Part shown: piece after piece, positions 1 through 10,650 of the stretch
How the letters are laid out: each line of letters begins with the position of its first letter
How positions within the stretch are numbered: position 1 is the first letter of the stretch
NCBI GenBank assembly: GCA_025618425.1
Contig: CM046844.1
Coordinates: forward strand, 16,502,920 to 16,566,919
DNA length: 64,000 nt
DNA from: Heliocidaris tuberculata
Lineage: Eukaryota; Echinodermata; Echinoidea; Camarodonta; Echinometridae
Direction: 5' to 3'
Made by a program: the position numbers and the translations under genes
Notes under the pieces: model-generated
Databases searched by the model: none
What the model saw: the letters and a program-made list of their open reading frames with translations, nothing else
What the model was told of the DNA's origin: nothing

Positions 1-585
1 AACCCCTCTCGTGGAATCCAACTTCGACCTTTGTTCCACGGGGGCCCAGTTGTTTGTGAGCTTGTACGGGTGCATTGACTAGTCTACTTACACGTTGCTG
101 TAATCTTTATTTAGAGGGTATGTAAACTTGCAATTACTCTTCATGGAATTAACATTTGATGCTCATAATTTGAATATAGTATAATGACATGAAACCCCCA
201 ACATACAAAGCAAAATACATTTTGGTGATTGATACCCTTTAACATGGACAAATGACATAACTACATGCATGCTTCTTCTATAACAAAAGATTATACTTCA
301 TTAAAATCCACATGCAGCGAGCTAGTACCAACAATAAACAATTATCATGTGGCAGCAAAATTTCATTGTATCACAGGAGAGATAAATATATGGAATATGC
401 ACAATTATAATACAGTAAATGAATTTATAACCAAAAAAAAGAATTTTATACTAAGTAGATCTATCTACTGACATGTAGAAAATAAAGTCTAATAGATAAA
501 GGTAGCAACAACCCCTTCTGCTATCATACACCATTTCAATTCTGTCCTAATTATTATCTCTGAATGATATCCATTAATTACTTAC
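1..585. other. Intron of the CARD gene or flanking DNA, no feature seen
   Basis: A+T-rich sequence downstream (minus-strand sense) of CARD exon 3. Only a short open frame of biased composition is present and nothing in it resembles a known family. The remaining exons of the minus-strand gene must lie left of the window. Confidence 0.4.
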
Positions 586-677
586 TTGATCATTATCCAC
601 CATACTTTGTGGATATGAGGTTAAGGCATCCATCTGGGTTGTGCTGTAGTCACCAGAGCTATCTCTGGGAGGCCAAA
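586..677 (-). CDS. CARD protein, coding exon 3 (linker after CARD)
   Basis: Minus-strand exon bounded by an acceptor (CTCTAG before TTTGG) and a consensus donor (CAA|GTAAGT). It is open in the phase left by exon 2 (phase 1) and ends in phase 0. The 30 residues are polar and Ser/Thr/Asp/Gln-rich with no domain, as expected for the linker between a CARD and a following domain. Inferred from phase and splice sites only. Confidence 0.5.
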
Positions 678-713
678 CTAGAGATTAAGATGAAAACCAA
701 ATATGATTAGTAA

Positions 714-1121
714 TAACCCTTTCGAAACAATTGCCACATTTTGTGATTTGGCTCAATAACTTTTGATTCAGAGCTCTAAAAATATACCAGATGCATGAGT
801 AGGAAGAGCAAAAATTTCTGCACAAACTATGTCCATTTTTGTTGCATTACTGTATTGCGTTTGATGCCAGGAATTTTAAAAACGAGAATAAGCTTTAAAC
901 TCCTTAAATTGGCAACATGTTGAGAGGTTCAAAATCACTATTTTTTTATCAAAACTGGCAACTTTCTCAACTTTTTGACAAAATTCCTAACCATGTATAT
1001 TGTTTCCAAAGACATTACACCTTATTAGAACCATGTAGCAACAAAAGAAATAAATTAGTTGCCAATTTGAGAAACAAAATAAGATCAATTTAGCCCATAA
1101 ATAATCCCTGTCCTGAAAGGG
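714..1121. repeat. Dispersed ~410-bp MITE, copy 1 of 4
   Basis: Begins TAACCCTTTC and ends with GAAAGGG, the inverted termini of a family also present at 21259-21680, 22476-22791 and 60233-60646. The family shares the internal words CTCAATAACTTTTGATTCAGAG and CTTAAATTGGCAACA. It lies in an intron of the CARD gene. No coding potential. Confidence 0.75.
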
Positions 1122-1430
1122 AAAATAGATATATGCCAAAAGGAAACAGCCAACTAAACCAGAAAGAAACCCCTGAAAACAAAGTATTTTTCTCTCCCGG
1201 TATGGCGAGTATTAATTGTAATCTTTGTTTTAAAAATACTCTGAATACTCTAAAGCAATGTCTTTTTTGTGGTTGCATTAATATTATCATGACTAACCTT
1301 CAATGAAAGTCTACAATCAAAACATCAGTAAATAATAAATATATTTGAATGAGCAGGGATTTTATTAAAATTTTTTTTTGGTTTTCTTATTGATTTACAT
1401 GATGCATATTTTACTCTACAAATTACCAAC

Positions 1431-1671
1431 CTGGTTGTACTTTAGGGGTAGGTTGACCAAACGGAGCTGGTCTGTTGTCATGAGGCGTCGTAGCCTGAGC
1501 TTGTCCCACTTGTCCATGGGCAGATCCCGACATTGAATATCCTAGTCTCTGTGCTAAATCCTCTTGGTTGGCCTCGATAAGGGATTCCACTAAGCTAGTG
1601 AATGCTCTTGGGCCTCTTGTCTCTATGTCCATTAAGAGTGCCATGTTTCTCTCTCTTTTGCTTGGCTTTGA
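1431..1671 (-). CDS. CARD protein, coding exon 2 (second half of CARD)
   Basis: Minus-strand exon with acceptor TTAAAG before TCAAAG and donor CAG|GTTGGT, entered in phase 0 and left in phase 1. It encodes KRERNMALLMDIETRGPRAF followed by SLVESLIEANQEDLAQRL, which fits helices 4-6 of a CARD and the RGPRAF-type motif seen in caspase-2 and caspase-9 CARDs. After the CARD the chain becomes Gly/Pro/Gln-rich. A donor two codon positions further on (GTAATT) is stronger by consensus but puts exon 3 out of frame, so it was not chosen. Confidence 0.7.
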
Positions 1672-2128
1672 CTTTAATAATCCAAATTTTTAAAAGGGAT
1701 ACAATTAATAGTAACGAAAATGCAGAGTTCAGGTAAAACTGGAAATATATTGTAAAGCTGTCTCAACTCTTTTTAAGTTCCATGTGGAAAAGTGTAATAG
1801 TAGTAATATTCAGTGAAAAGGACTGCTCTTGAAAAGTTCTGTCTCCTATTTTAAATATGACTAAATAATGATAGTCTACAACTTTAGACCAACTTCTGAT
1901 GCCACATGTTACTGCATTCTCACGTCCTCACACCTGCACCCAGTGCTTTATTTCAACCTTTAGACTGATTTTTCATATTGCATTTTTACAAATTTAAATA
2001 GTACATTCAAGTTCACCTTTAGCAATTTACTCACAACAAAATTTGATGTCTGCAAATGATAAAATAATGGGGCTTTCACCATCATTTATACAAATGACTA
2101 TGTCTGGAGGCATATATATTCATTGTAC

Positions 2129-2260
2129 CTCAAATTTTTCGATGTGATAATTTTCAAAGATGTCTCTGCCGAGAAGGCCTGCCGTCACGCCTACAAAGTC
2201 CATATCCTTGGAGAGGGCCACTATGTTCCTCTTGATGGTTTTTCTGTCTGTCTGATCCAT
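2129..2260 (-). CDS. CARD protein (initiator-caspase-like), coding exon 1
   Basis: First coding exon of a minus-strand gene running off the left edge; exons here are 2260-2129, 1671-1431 and 677-586, giving 155 residues. ATG at 2260 is in good context (ACAAGATGG); the exon ends GAG|GTACAA in phase 0. The 44 residues start MDQTDRKTIKRNIVALSKDM and include GLLGRDIFENYHIEKFE, the N-terminal helices of a CARD, like those of caspase-9, caspase-2 and RAIDD. CARDs mediate homotypic assembly of apoptosome-, PIDDosome- or inflammasome-like complexes. A CARD followed by a polar linker suggests an initiator caspase, but the protease domain (His and QACxG Cys) is not in the window, so an adaptor or other CARD protein is possible. 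An upstream in-frame ATG at 2302 would add 14 residues and is less CARD-like. Confidence 0.65.
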
Positions 2261-2459
2261 CTTGTTTTTCTCTTTTCTGTTACACAATGGCAGGTTCTTC
2301 AAATTCTATGATAATCTGAAAGCAAAATTGTGATGTATATAAATGGTTATTTAGTTATCGAATACATTTAAATTTACTTTAATAGTATCGGGGAAATAAT
2401 AACATCCTTTTTCACTTGTTTGTTGGTGAGGTATCTACATGATAGATGTGCTAAATGGC

Positions 2460-2980
2460 TTAAAGGGAAATCCAACCTTAAGGGCAAGTTGCTCTGAAAG
2501 AAAGTGGAAAAATGAGAGAAGCAGATTGGTCAAAGTTTGAACGAAATCGGACAAGCAATAAGAAAGTTATGAATTTTTGAAAGTTGTAATCACTATACAT
2601 ATGGGAATTTCAAATTGGCTGAATCATGGTAATGTCCCTGTGATGAAGTTGTGGACAACTCCCCCATTTGCTCCAACACACAAGATGACTAAAATGTCTT
2701 TTTCTTCCATGAGGACCCATAACAATATGCTCTCTGCAATATATTTTGAGTAAAGGCGCTTTAGAGAAAACCGAAAAGTAATGATATTTACATGTATGTG
2801 CACGACAAACAGGAGAGTTGTCCACAAGACTGTCACAATCGACTCACCAAATTGCCAATTTGAGATTCGCATAGATGTAGTGATCTCATTTTTCAAACAT
2901 CCATAACTTTCTTATTCCTTGGCCGATTTCTTTCAAACTTTCACCATCCTGTTTTTCTTATTTTTCTGCTTTCATACAAA
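2460..2980. repeat. MITE-like repeat related to 55074-55606
   Basis: Starts TTAAAGGGAAATCC and is foldback-like: the left part has ATAAGAAAGTTATGAATTTTTG and GTTGTGGACAACTC, and the right part has the reverse-complement words GAGTTGTCCAC and CATAACTTTCTTATT. The same layout occurs at 55074-55606. The right terminus is not clear. No gene. Confidence 0.6.
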
Positions 2981-3027
2981 TCAACTTATTACCAAGATTG
3001 GATTTTCCTATAATAATATCGGAACAG

Positions 3028-3161
3028 ACAAATTCAACGTTCAAAGTCGGGTGGTGTGTGAGGATCACTTTAAGCCTCACTGCTTCCAAGATGGTATTCG
3101 TGCAAAGGTGATGGTATACTCCCAAAAGGAAATTGCTCAAGCCAGATGCAGCTACCGGTAG
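3028..3161 (+). pseudogene. THAP zinc-finger domain fragment
   Basis: An open stretch entered from a possible acceptor (GGAACAG) encodes SRVVCEDHFKPHCFQDGI, matching the second half of a THAP domain: a Cys, then H-F three residues on, then a Cys-Phe pair. The first half (C-x2-4-C and the tryptophan) was not found upstream. THAP domains occur in cellular DNA-binding proteins and in P-element transposases. The frame stops at 3161. It is probably a remnant exon of a decayed THAP gene or transposon. Confidence 0.45.
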
Positions 3162-3214
3162 TCTGGAGTACAAGGTTATCTTCAGATAAGTTTGTACATA
3201 CGTACATGTATAAG

Positions 3215-4569
3215 TAGACTGAAAATTCTGTCTCTCGTTCAATAGCCTCTTAATTATTTTGACAGGGTCAGCCATAATTCACTTAGAGACAGAAACGCTC
3301 CGATCACTCTGCTGTGCAAACTTTCTGAGAGCCGACGAACAGTCGGCATGTAGTCGTAAAAAGGCTTGTAGACCCCATTTTTATAAGTATTTTACAAATT
3401 GAATAGATTAGGCCTAGGCTCTGAACAATCACGAATCTCTTCACTTACCAATTTGACTGTTTTATTCCTTGTGTAAGAGGTAAAAATTGTATCATAATCA
3501 TAAGTATGTCTACCGTCACTCCTCACCCTCTCAGAAGGTCAATCAACTACTGGAATTTGGTGGTCCTTCATCTTCGGACACACACTCAAGGATTGTTTAT
3601 GAATAACTGGTGGTCCTTCATCTTCGGACACATACTCTTTGTTCCCCCTTTCTAAGAAACACTATTAGTCACCCCATCCTGATTTTGACCAAGCGAGTAT
3701 ATATAGTTTTCAAAGTAAGAAATATGTGTTCTTATTCTCAGTCCCACCATCTGGTGTGGTCTTATTATACTCCTGCCTATTGATGGCGTAACCATAGGAG
3801 TTCAAAGCTATAACTGCTTTTATGTCAGATTGTCATATCATCAATTCATTAATAAACAGAACTGTATATCTTGTGTTCTGCGAATCTTCTGTTTGACCTA
3901 AATTAGTTAACACTCTCCATCCACGCTACTCATCCTCGCATAATACTAAATTAGTTAGAGTGTTACACTTGTAATGCTCCTTTTTCAGGTAATTCAGGGT
4001 CCAAGTTATTCTCCGTTTGAAAATCTTGCAGCCGTATTTAAACGGTTCCCACTGCGCAGGAATGAAGATAACATCGCACCCGTTCTAGTCTACATACATA
4101 AATTATTATGAAGGAAAAAAAAAATCAATGTGTGCGAGTTCGTAATGAATTCATCACATTTTTCCCTTCATAATAATTTTCCCTTGTACGTAGACTAGAA
4201 CGGGTGCGATGTTATCTTCATTCCTGCGCAGTACAGTGGGAACTGTTTGAATACGGCTGCAAGATTTTCAAACGGATAATAACTTGGACCCTGAATTACC
4301 TGAAAAAGGAGCATTACAAGGAATAAAACAGTCAAATTGGTAAGTGAACTGATTTGTGAATGTTTAGAGCCTAGGCCTAATCTATTCAATTTTTAAAATA
4401 CTTATAAAAAAGGGGTCTACAAGTCTTTTTATGATATATGCCGACTGTTTGTCGGCTCTCAGAAAGTTTGCACAGCAGAGTAATAGGAGCGTTTCTGTCT
4501 CTAAGTGAATGGCCGACCCTGTCAAAATAATTAAGAGGCTAATGAACGAGAGACAGAATTTTCGGTCTA
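3215..4569. mobile_element. MULE-like non-autonomous DNA transposon, long TIRs, nested LTR
   Basis: Two long arms are inverted copies of each other: the left arm begins TAGACTGAAAATTCTG, the right ends CAGAATTTTCGGTCTA, and similarity continues through to the centre near 4110-4140. The element is flanked by a perfect 9-bp direct repeat ATGTATAAG (3206-3214 and 4570-4578). Long TIRs with 9-bp target duplication are typical of Mutator-like elements. No transposase is present. The left arm is interrupted by a solo LTR at 3472-3967. A related copy lies at 50874-51390. Confidence 0.75.
3472..3967. mobile_element. Solo LTR inserted in the MULE-like element
   Basis: A 496-bp insertion bounded by TGTAAGAGG at one end and GTGTTACA at the other (TG...CA ends with inverted TGTAA), with CTTG duplicated on both sides (3468-3471, 3968-3971). 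The uninterrupted opposite arm of the host element reads CCTTGTAATGC at the same point, so it serves as the empty site. It contains a near-perfect 28-base internal duplication starting TGGTGGTCCTTC and an AATAAA-like region. No reading frame. Confidence 0.75.
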
Positions 4570-4695
4570 ATGTATAAGTGGACCCTAGGACCTACAACTT
4601 TAGCCATAGCATGTCTCGGCAACAGGCGGAGAATTGCGTGCAAATGCTAAAAAGTATGGTGACTTCCACTTATACATGTATACATGATGTAGTCA

Positions 4696-5719
4696 AGGAT
4701 TGTACTTTTGAACAGGATGCCATGGTATTACCGAACGTGTACAGTTTATAGGCGCATTAAAATGGCTTTCATACGCGTGGGACTACGCGCATGTTCTCCA
4801 CACTATTTGACAAGGAGAACAAAGGGCAGCAGATCATAAAAATGAGGCAAAAAAATGTAAATAATATCTTACTTTTACACGAAACCATGAAAACCATTAA
4901 ATAATTGATTGAAAAATCCCTTATTCTGAAAAATATCTCTGTTTTGAATGAAACTTTAGCCTAAAAACTGCCGATTTCAAAGACCTCACGACCGATCCCT
5001 TCCTGTCTAACGTTTATAGAGAGAGAGAGAGTCATTACTGCAGTGGCCATTGTTTATATATTGGCAACCCTCGATAAAGCATGTTCATGTAGTCGGTAGA
5101 GAACGTGCGATCGACCTGCCGAACGACGAGTGATAACAAAAAGTGTAGGGGTAAACTAAAATTTTTGTTGATCAGACCAAGCATAATGAGGAAATTTCTC
5201 CCATAGGGGGCACGTTCGGAAATACAATACCATTTTCAAGGGACCAAAATGCCGCGTCGTTGGGAAGGGGTTCGCTCGGAAGGGAATATCATATTATTAA
5301 ACTACGTCTACGTTGTCTTTTTAAAATTCCATCAACTTCTCTTTCTGTATGGTGGTGGATACAGTGTTCGAACACTTTTCAGAAAATCAACGATAGCAAA
5401 TAAAATATCAAACGAATATCTGTCAAACTTACATAATGAATGCTTAAAGTCCTACAGAAAAAGAAGTTGATGGAATTTTAAAAAGACAACGTAGATTTAA
5501 TATGATATTCCCTTCCGAGTGAACCCCTTCCCAACGATGCGGCGTTTTTGTCCCTTGAAAAAGGTACTGTATTTCCGAACTTGTGAAACCTATGGGAAAA
5601 AGACACAACCTTTGTTTCAATAGTGTGGTTTTCGTAATCCCACGCGTATGAAAACCCATTTTAGGCGCTTAACTGTACATGTTCGGTAATACAATCTGTT
5701 CGGAAATACAATCCTTTTA
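4696..5719. mobile_element. Foldback element with nested hairpin
   Basis: Outer ends are inverted: AAGGATTGTA on the left and TACAATCCTT on the right, with CATACGCGTGGGA and TCCCACGCGTATG just inside. A second inverted repeat (about 5240-5335 against 5460-5555) forms a strong hairpin around AAAATCAACGATAGCAAAT. Other copies: half of it at 50102-50490 and a fragment at 12662-12725. No transposase. Confidence 0.65.
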
Positions 5720-6680
5720 AGGCTTGACAGTTGACTAACTATACTAGGGTCTATAGATCTAGGTCTTTGAGAATTCATTATGTAAGTTTGACAGATATTC
5801 ATGTGATATTTTATTTGCTATGGTTGATTTTGTGAAAAGTGTTCGGAATTAGGGTCCACTACCATACTAGACCGAAAGCTTCAGTCTCTCTATTTATCGC
5901 CGGTTGTTCCGCTGAGACTCCATCTGGCTACGCTGAGACTCTGTCTTGCTCCACTCACCGCCTCTACATGTATATGGGGAAGGTAGGAAAATGTCAGTAA
6001 TATTAAAGATTTCCCCATATCAGACGGTTATTTCTGTCTACTACCATACAAGCTTTCCACCTCCATATTAGGATCTCGTACAAGTACAACGTGAACCACA
6101 GCATGTCTCCCTGTGCCAATAACCTCGCATATGTGTGAGTGTGTGCCAGCCGGCAACAGCTACATGTAGCATGAGGTATACGGTACGGATACATCGCCGA
6201 GGCCAAGGCGGGCGCCTACCCTAATAATCGGCTGTGAAAGATATGGGCGTAGCGCGCGAGTCTGTAGTCTGTAGATCTTCGCAACCAACTCAAACTCGGT
6301 TGCGAACTATGGTTGCGAACAACGGTTCACCGCTTAATTATTCTCTAAAATCTATCAAAAATTTCGGATAGATACAACAGAAACAATCTCCAACAATAAT
6401 TCTGGAGAAATGAATGTAATGAAAAACATAAGAAGGATATAGATAACATATATTCTACTCACAAAATCAATATGACAAATGAAATCAGTTTCGCACGCAT
6501 AGAGCAGCTACGTAAGCTAGCTAGCTGTAATACGAGTGTAGTGCTAGCGATATGATGTCATTGATGAAGTGATGGGATTCCCCATACCAATTCCCAAAAT
6601 GAACCCATGTATGCGCCATGGCTTTCTCGGGGAAACTTTGACTTTTCCCAATCGAGAAAAACTCCTGGAAAACATGTTAA
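5720..6680. other. Intergenic, no gene recognised
   Basis: No splice-bounded or conserved coding stretch was seen on either strand. There is a fragment TAGACCGAAAGCTTCAGTCTCTC near 5870 that resembles the MULE-like terminus at 3215. Confidence 0.35.
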
Positions 6681-6689
6681 TTCTTGTAT

Positions 6690-6960
6690 GAGTTTTTTTT
6701 GTTTTTCGTTTTTGTTTGTTTTTGTTTGTTGTTTGTTGTTGTTGTTTTTTTGTGTGTGTGTATGTGAAAAAAGGCTCGGAAATTATAAAGAAGAGTGTAA
6801 TCAGATCAGCCCCCCCCCCCACTTTCAAAAACGCTCCGCGGCCCCTGTGTGTGTGCGTGTGTGGGTGTGTGTGTGTGTGTGTTGGGTGTGTGTGGGTGTG
6901 TGTTGGGTGTGTGTGGGTGTGTGTGTGTTGTGTTGCGTTGTTGTCGTTGTTGTTTTTGTT
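6690..6960. repeat. T/GTT and GT microsatellites
   Basis: Successive runs of GTTTTT/GTT (6697-6750), GT (about 6750-6765), poly-C (about 6812-6821), then a long (GT)n/GTGTTGGGTGT block up to about 6930 and GTT repeats to 6965. Open frames here are low-complexity artefacts. Confidence 0.85.
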
Positions 6961-7452
6961 GTTTTTATCGAAAGTGATCCATCATTCCCGCGGACCAATT
7001 AGGCACTTATGATTCGCCTTCTTCCTGGAATCCAGACGATGATGATGATGATGATCTTGGTGGATGATGCATGATGATAATAATAAAGATGATGAGGAGG
7101 ATACATGATGATCGATGGTGATTATTATTATTTTGATGATAGGGATACTTTTGATTTAGATTTTCAAGGAAGTGAAAATGCATATTTGCGTTTTTATTGA
7201 AGTATAGGCGCCTATATCCTTAAAAGGGCCCTTTTGGTGTTTTTCATTTTCAGGGGGTCTGATACCCCCCCCCCCCCTCCCATTCCCGATGGAAATTTTG
7301 TCATCAATATACTTTTTTTAATGTTATACATGTATATACAGTCATACCGTATACATCTTCCTTCTGACTAAAATTGGTCCATGGGCCTTGAGGGGGAAAA
7401 ATTAACCCCGATTTTTAGGAGGCTTCTCGAAAACCCATCCGGAATCAAAGTT

Positions 7453-7513
7453 TTGTCAGTTTTTGTTTTGTTTTGTTTTATTTTGTTTTGTTTTGTTTTG
7501 TTTTGTTTTGTGT
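7453..7513. repeat. (TTTTG)n microsatellite
   Basis: About a dozen TTTTG units with one TTTTA variant. No gene in the surrounding 7020-7930 region, which also holds a short (GAT)n run near 7035 and poly-C runs near 7265 and 7820. Confidence 0.85.
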
Positions 7514-7939
7514 AATGTCCAGTCATACTTCCTACGGACAAAGTTTTGTGCATCGATGGGGTAAAATGGATTGAAATCGACCCAAAATGGGTCTGGTTTG
7601 AACGGGGGCTCTGTGGGGCTAAACCCGATGGCTATGATTATAGTCAGGCTGACAGTATTAATACTGTCAATGATTTTGATGGTATTGGTCAAATCTTAAG
7701 AGTGAAATGGGGTGGCTATTCCGGGACCGGCTCCCAGACTAGTCACCAAAATGAAAATATGACTTGCTCGCAAAGTTTAGAGACTGCATGGGAATTTGAT
7801 ATTCGGCAAGAGACGTCAGCCCCCCCCCCCCCCACACACACACCCTGACGAAATCGGACCCGTAAGCCCACCGCTATAGGCTTACATGTTCCAGTGAAAC
7901 AGGTTTACTTTATGAGGGAGGGCGCACATGGCTATCCAT

Positions 7940-8391
7940 CAGTGTTGGGTCCAAGACCAGAGGGTCCGAGATCAAGATCAAGATCAAGATCAGACAGTCC
8001 GAGATCCAGATCAAGATCAAGATCCGCAGCTCAAGATCGAGATTAGAACATCTGAGATCATTATATGTCCGAGATCAAGATCAAGATCGAGGTTACTGAT
8101 GCCGATCGATCTCGAGACTGGTCTCGAGATCAAGATCGATCTCGAGGTACCCAACACTGAGTCGTGTTTTCGCCGATTGGTGAACGATTTTAAAAAGCTT
8201 TTTCGTTTGATAATTTACGTTACAATGTTGATCTCGAGCGATCTCGAGCGAAAATTCCGAGAACAGAAGTTCCGAGATCAAGATCAAGATCAAGACCAAC
8301 ACCTTCGAGATCAAGAACAAGATTGAGGTTACTGATGCCGATCTTGAGACTGGGCTCGAGATCAAGATCGATCTCGAGGTACCCAACACTG
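7940..8391. mobile_element. hAT-type miniature element with GATCAA-rich core
   Basis: Termini are inverted (CAGTGTTGGGT and ACCCAACACTG) and are flanked by a perfect 8-bp duplication CTATCCAT (7932-7939, 8392-8399), the signature of the hAT superfamily. The inside is built of GATCAA runs and CTCGAG-containing palindromes, and the right terminal motif also occurs internally near 8149. It looks like two partly duplicated element halves. No transposase. Confidence 0.8.
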
Positions 8392-8399
8392 CTATCCAT

Positions 8400-9779
8400 A
8401 AATTTATCCCAATCCCAGGAAACCATATTATACACTGGATATAGCCTATATTATAATCATGCAGGGTTAGGGTTAGGGTTACACTATTTCCCCGCTTTTA
8501 CCAGGGAGGTGGAAGAGAGAGTGGCTTAGGGCTTTATGCTATAAACCCAATTAAGTATAAGGAGCGCCGTCCATCTGCAGGATTGGGCAATATTTTTTTG
8601 GCAATTATTGCCTTTCCGATTCCAAACATGGAGTGTTTGGAGTCGGGGCTATAGTGTTCCTTATATCATAATGTCAGGCCTTGTGTGTGTGTGTGTGTGG
8701 GGGGGGGGGGGGGTTGAAAATCAAAATTTTCTCTGGGTGATGGGATGGGATGATTGCCAGGGGAAAACGGTGTTTCTATCAATGTTCTTTCAAAATTCAT
8801 CTTGAGCTTCATGTCATGACACCTTAATGATCTGAGAAAGTGCGAACATTGTTTCGTGCATCACAACTCGCATTTTTTTATATTTCAAATCTAAAAGATT
8901 TATTGGGATGGGAGGGGAACCCCTTCACACTTACATGCATGCACGAAAGAGAAAATTTGTTAAAAATCTTTAAAAAGTTCTTACGACGGTAGTGGTGTAG
9001 AGGCATGTCTCATTGAGGCCTGTACAGCATCCCCGTCCATGACTTTCTGAAAAGCACCCTAAACGAGGGTTTAAGACAGGTTTTTGATACCCTATTCAGG
9101 GAAACCCGTAAAAAATTTCTGATTTTTAGATCTTTAACAGGGATTTTTTAGACATATAGTATTGTACACTCTATTCGAGGATTCGTTCTTCTTTGCCCCT
9201 TTTTTGCCCAAAAGAAGAATGTTTTCATTGAAAAGATAGAAAAGAACCACCGGTGTAAATCCGGTTCAAGGAGTGGGGGGTATTGAGCGTAAATTTCCAA
9301 AGTTTGGGGGCACCGAATCGGATAATCAAGGGCTATTTCTGGGGAGAAAAGGGCACCAAGAACGGGAAAAATATACCATCTCTAAACATTGGCATACTAG
9401 ATATAATCTACATTGTGATTACATTTATAGGGATTTCAATTATGTTTCTCTCTTACATAATATAATTTACTTAAGCATCAAAGTTTGCAGTTTGGTTTGA
9501 TGACATACGTATTAATGTGCGAGCAAGCGAAGCGAGCGAGCAATTTTTAAAGATCTGTGAGGCTGCATGGTGATCAATAACATCTTATAAAGAGGAAAAA
9601 TCCAGTTCTGAAATGTTTTTAAACACATTCTAAGCAAGAGAGACTGAAAATGCCTCTGATAAGTAACATAACTATATCAAATATAAATGTGAGCGAGGTA
9701 GCGAGCGAGCCTTGACAAAATTATAAAGTAAAGTTGCTCTATCGCTATAAATTAGAGGCACAAATTATGGAGGAAGAAT
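8400..9779. other. Intergenic, simple repeats only
   Basis: Contains three TTAGGG-like units near 8464-8481, a (GT)n/poly-G run near 8682-8714, and GCGAGCGAG-type words near 9520 and 9695. No gene supported. Confidence 0.4.
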
Positions 9780-10650
9780 AAGGGGGCCTTTATCAAGAAA
9801 GAAAATGGCACTTATATCAGAAAAGAAAAGGAGCAGGAATGTGTCATATTAAAAACAGCAATTATAAGAGGATGAAACATGTGATATTTGTTGCACATGA
9901 ATATTGGCACTTTAACAGAGGTGAAAAGGGCACTTATGAGTATGGAAAAGGGGCGTTTTGTTGTTTTTTTTTTTTTTTATAAAGGAAGAGGAGCTCTTAT
10001 CAGAAAAAATAAGTGTACTTCCTAGAAAGAAAAGGAGCCCGTGTCAAAGTGAATTAAGGGGAACTTATCAGAGGTGTAAAGGGGCACTCATTAGAGATGA
10101 CAAATGTCATTTAGCAGAAGGCGGAAGGGGCACTTGTCAAATTTGAACGGGCACCTCTCAAATTTCAATACAGGCCATTGCCACGGGTGAAGATGCACTT
10201 ATCAGATGGAAAGGGGGTGATTCTTTTATCTGAAAAGTGAGAATGGAAAAGATGCAGTTATTGAAAGGGATTAATAGGTACATTTGGTGCAAATGATTTA
10301 AAAGGAAATTGTCAAAGGAAAGATTTAATTAGGGGTTTTTATGAGAGGTGAAAAGGGAAGAGGCTCGTTTTTAGAAATAAAATAAAGGGAGCAGTTATCA
10401 GAAAGAATGCTGTGGGGCAATTATAAGATTGGAAAAGGGGCACGTGTTATAATATAAACGATACTTATCATGCTTATAGAAGGGGAAGGGGTACTTCTTA
10501 CAAAGGAAATAGGACAGTTGTCAAGGAAAAAGGGGCAGATTTTAATACAGGCCTCTGGTAATTATCATTGGTAATAAAATCAAACTGCATAAGGTAAAGG
10601 AAAAGGGGGCACTTATCTCAAATAAAAGGGGGAACTTCTAGGATACCCAC
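9780..10650. repeat. Degenerate minisatellite (GGGGCACTTATCAGA-like)
   Basis: Strongly decayed tandem units of about 20-30 bp built on AAAAGGGGCACTTATCAGA recur through the interval (for example near 9786, 9913, 10067, 10130, 10190, 10435 and 10600). Purine-rich on the plus strand. No coding potential. Confidence 0.65.

Noticed and set aside
7546..7848. 100-codon open frame on the plus strand
   Set aside because: No family resemblance, no splice support, runs into a poly-C microsatellite.
8463..8481. TTAGGG-type telomere-like units
   Set aside because: Only three units; similar short matches at 17003 and 61215. Too few for an interstitial telomere.
9958..10146. 62-codon frame
   Set aside because: Lies inside the degenerate minisatellite.
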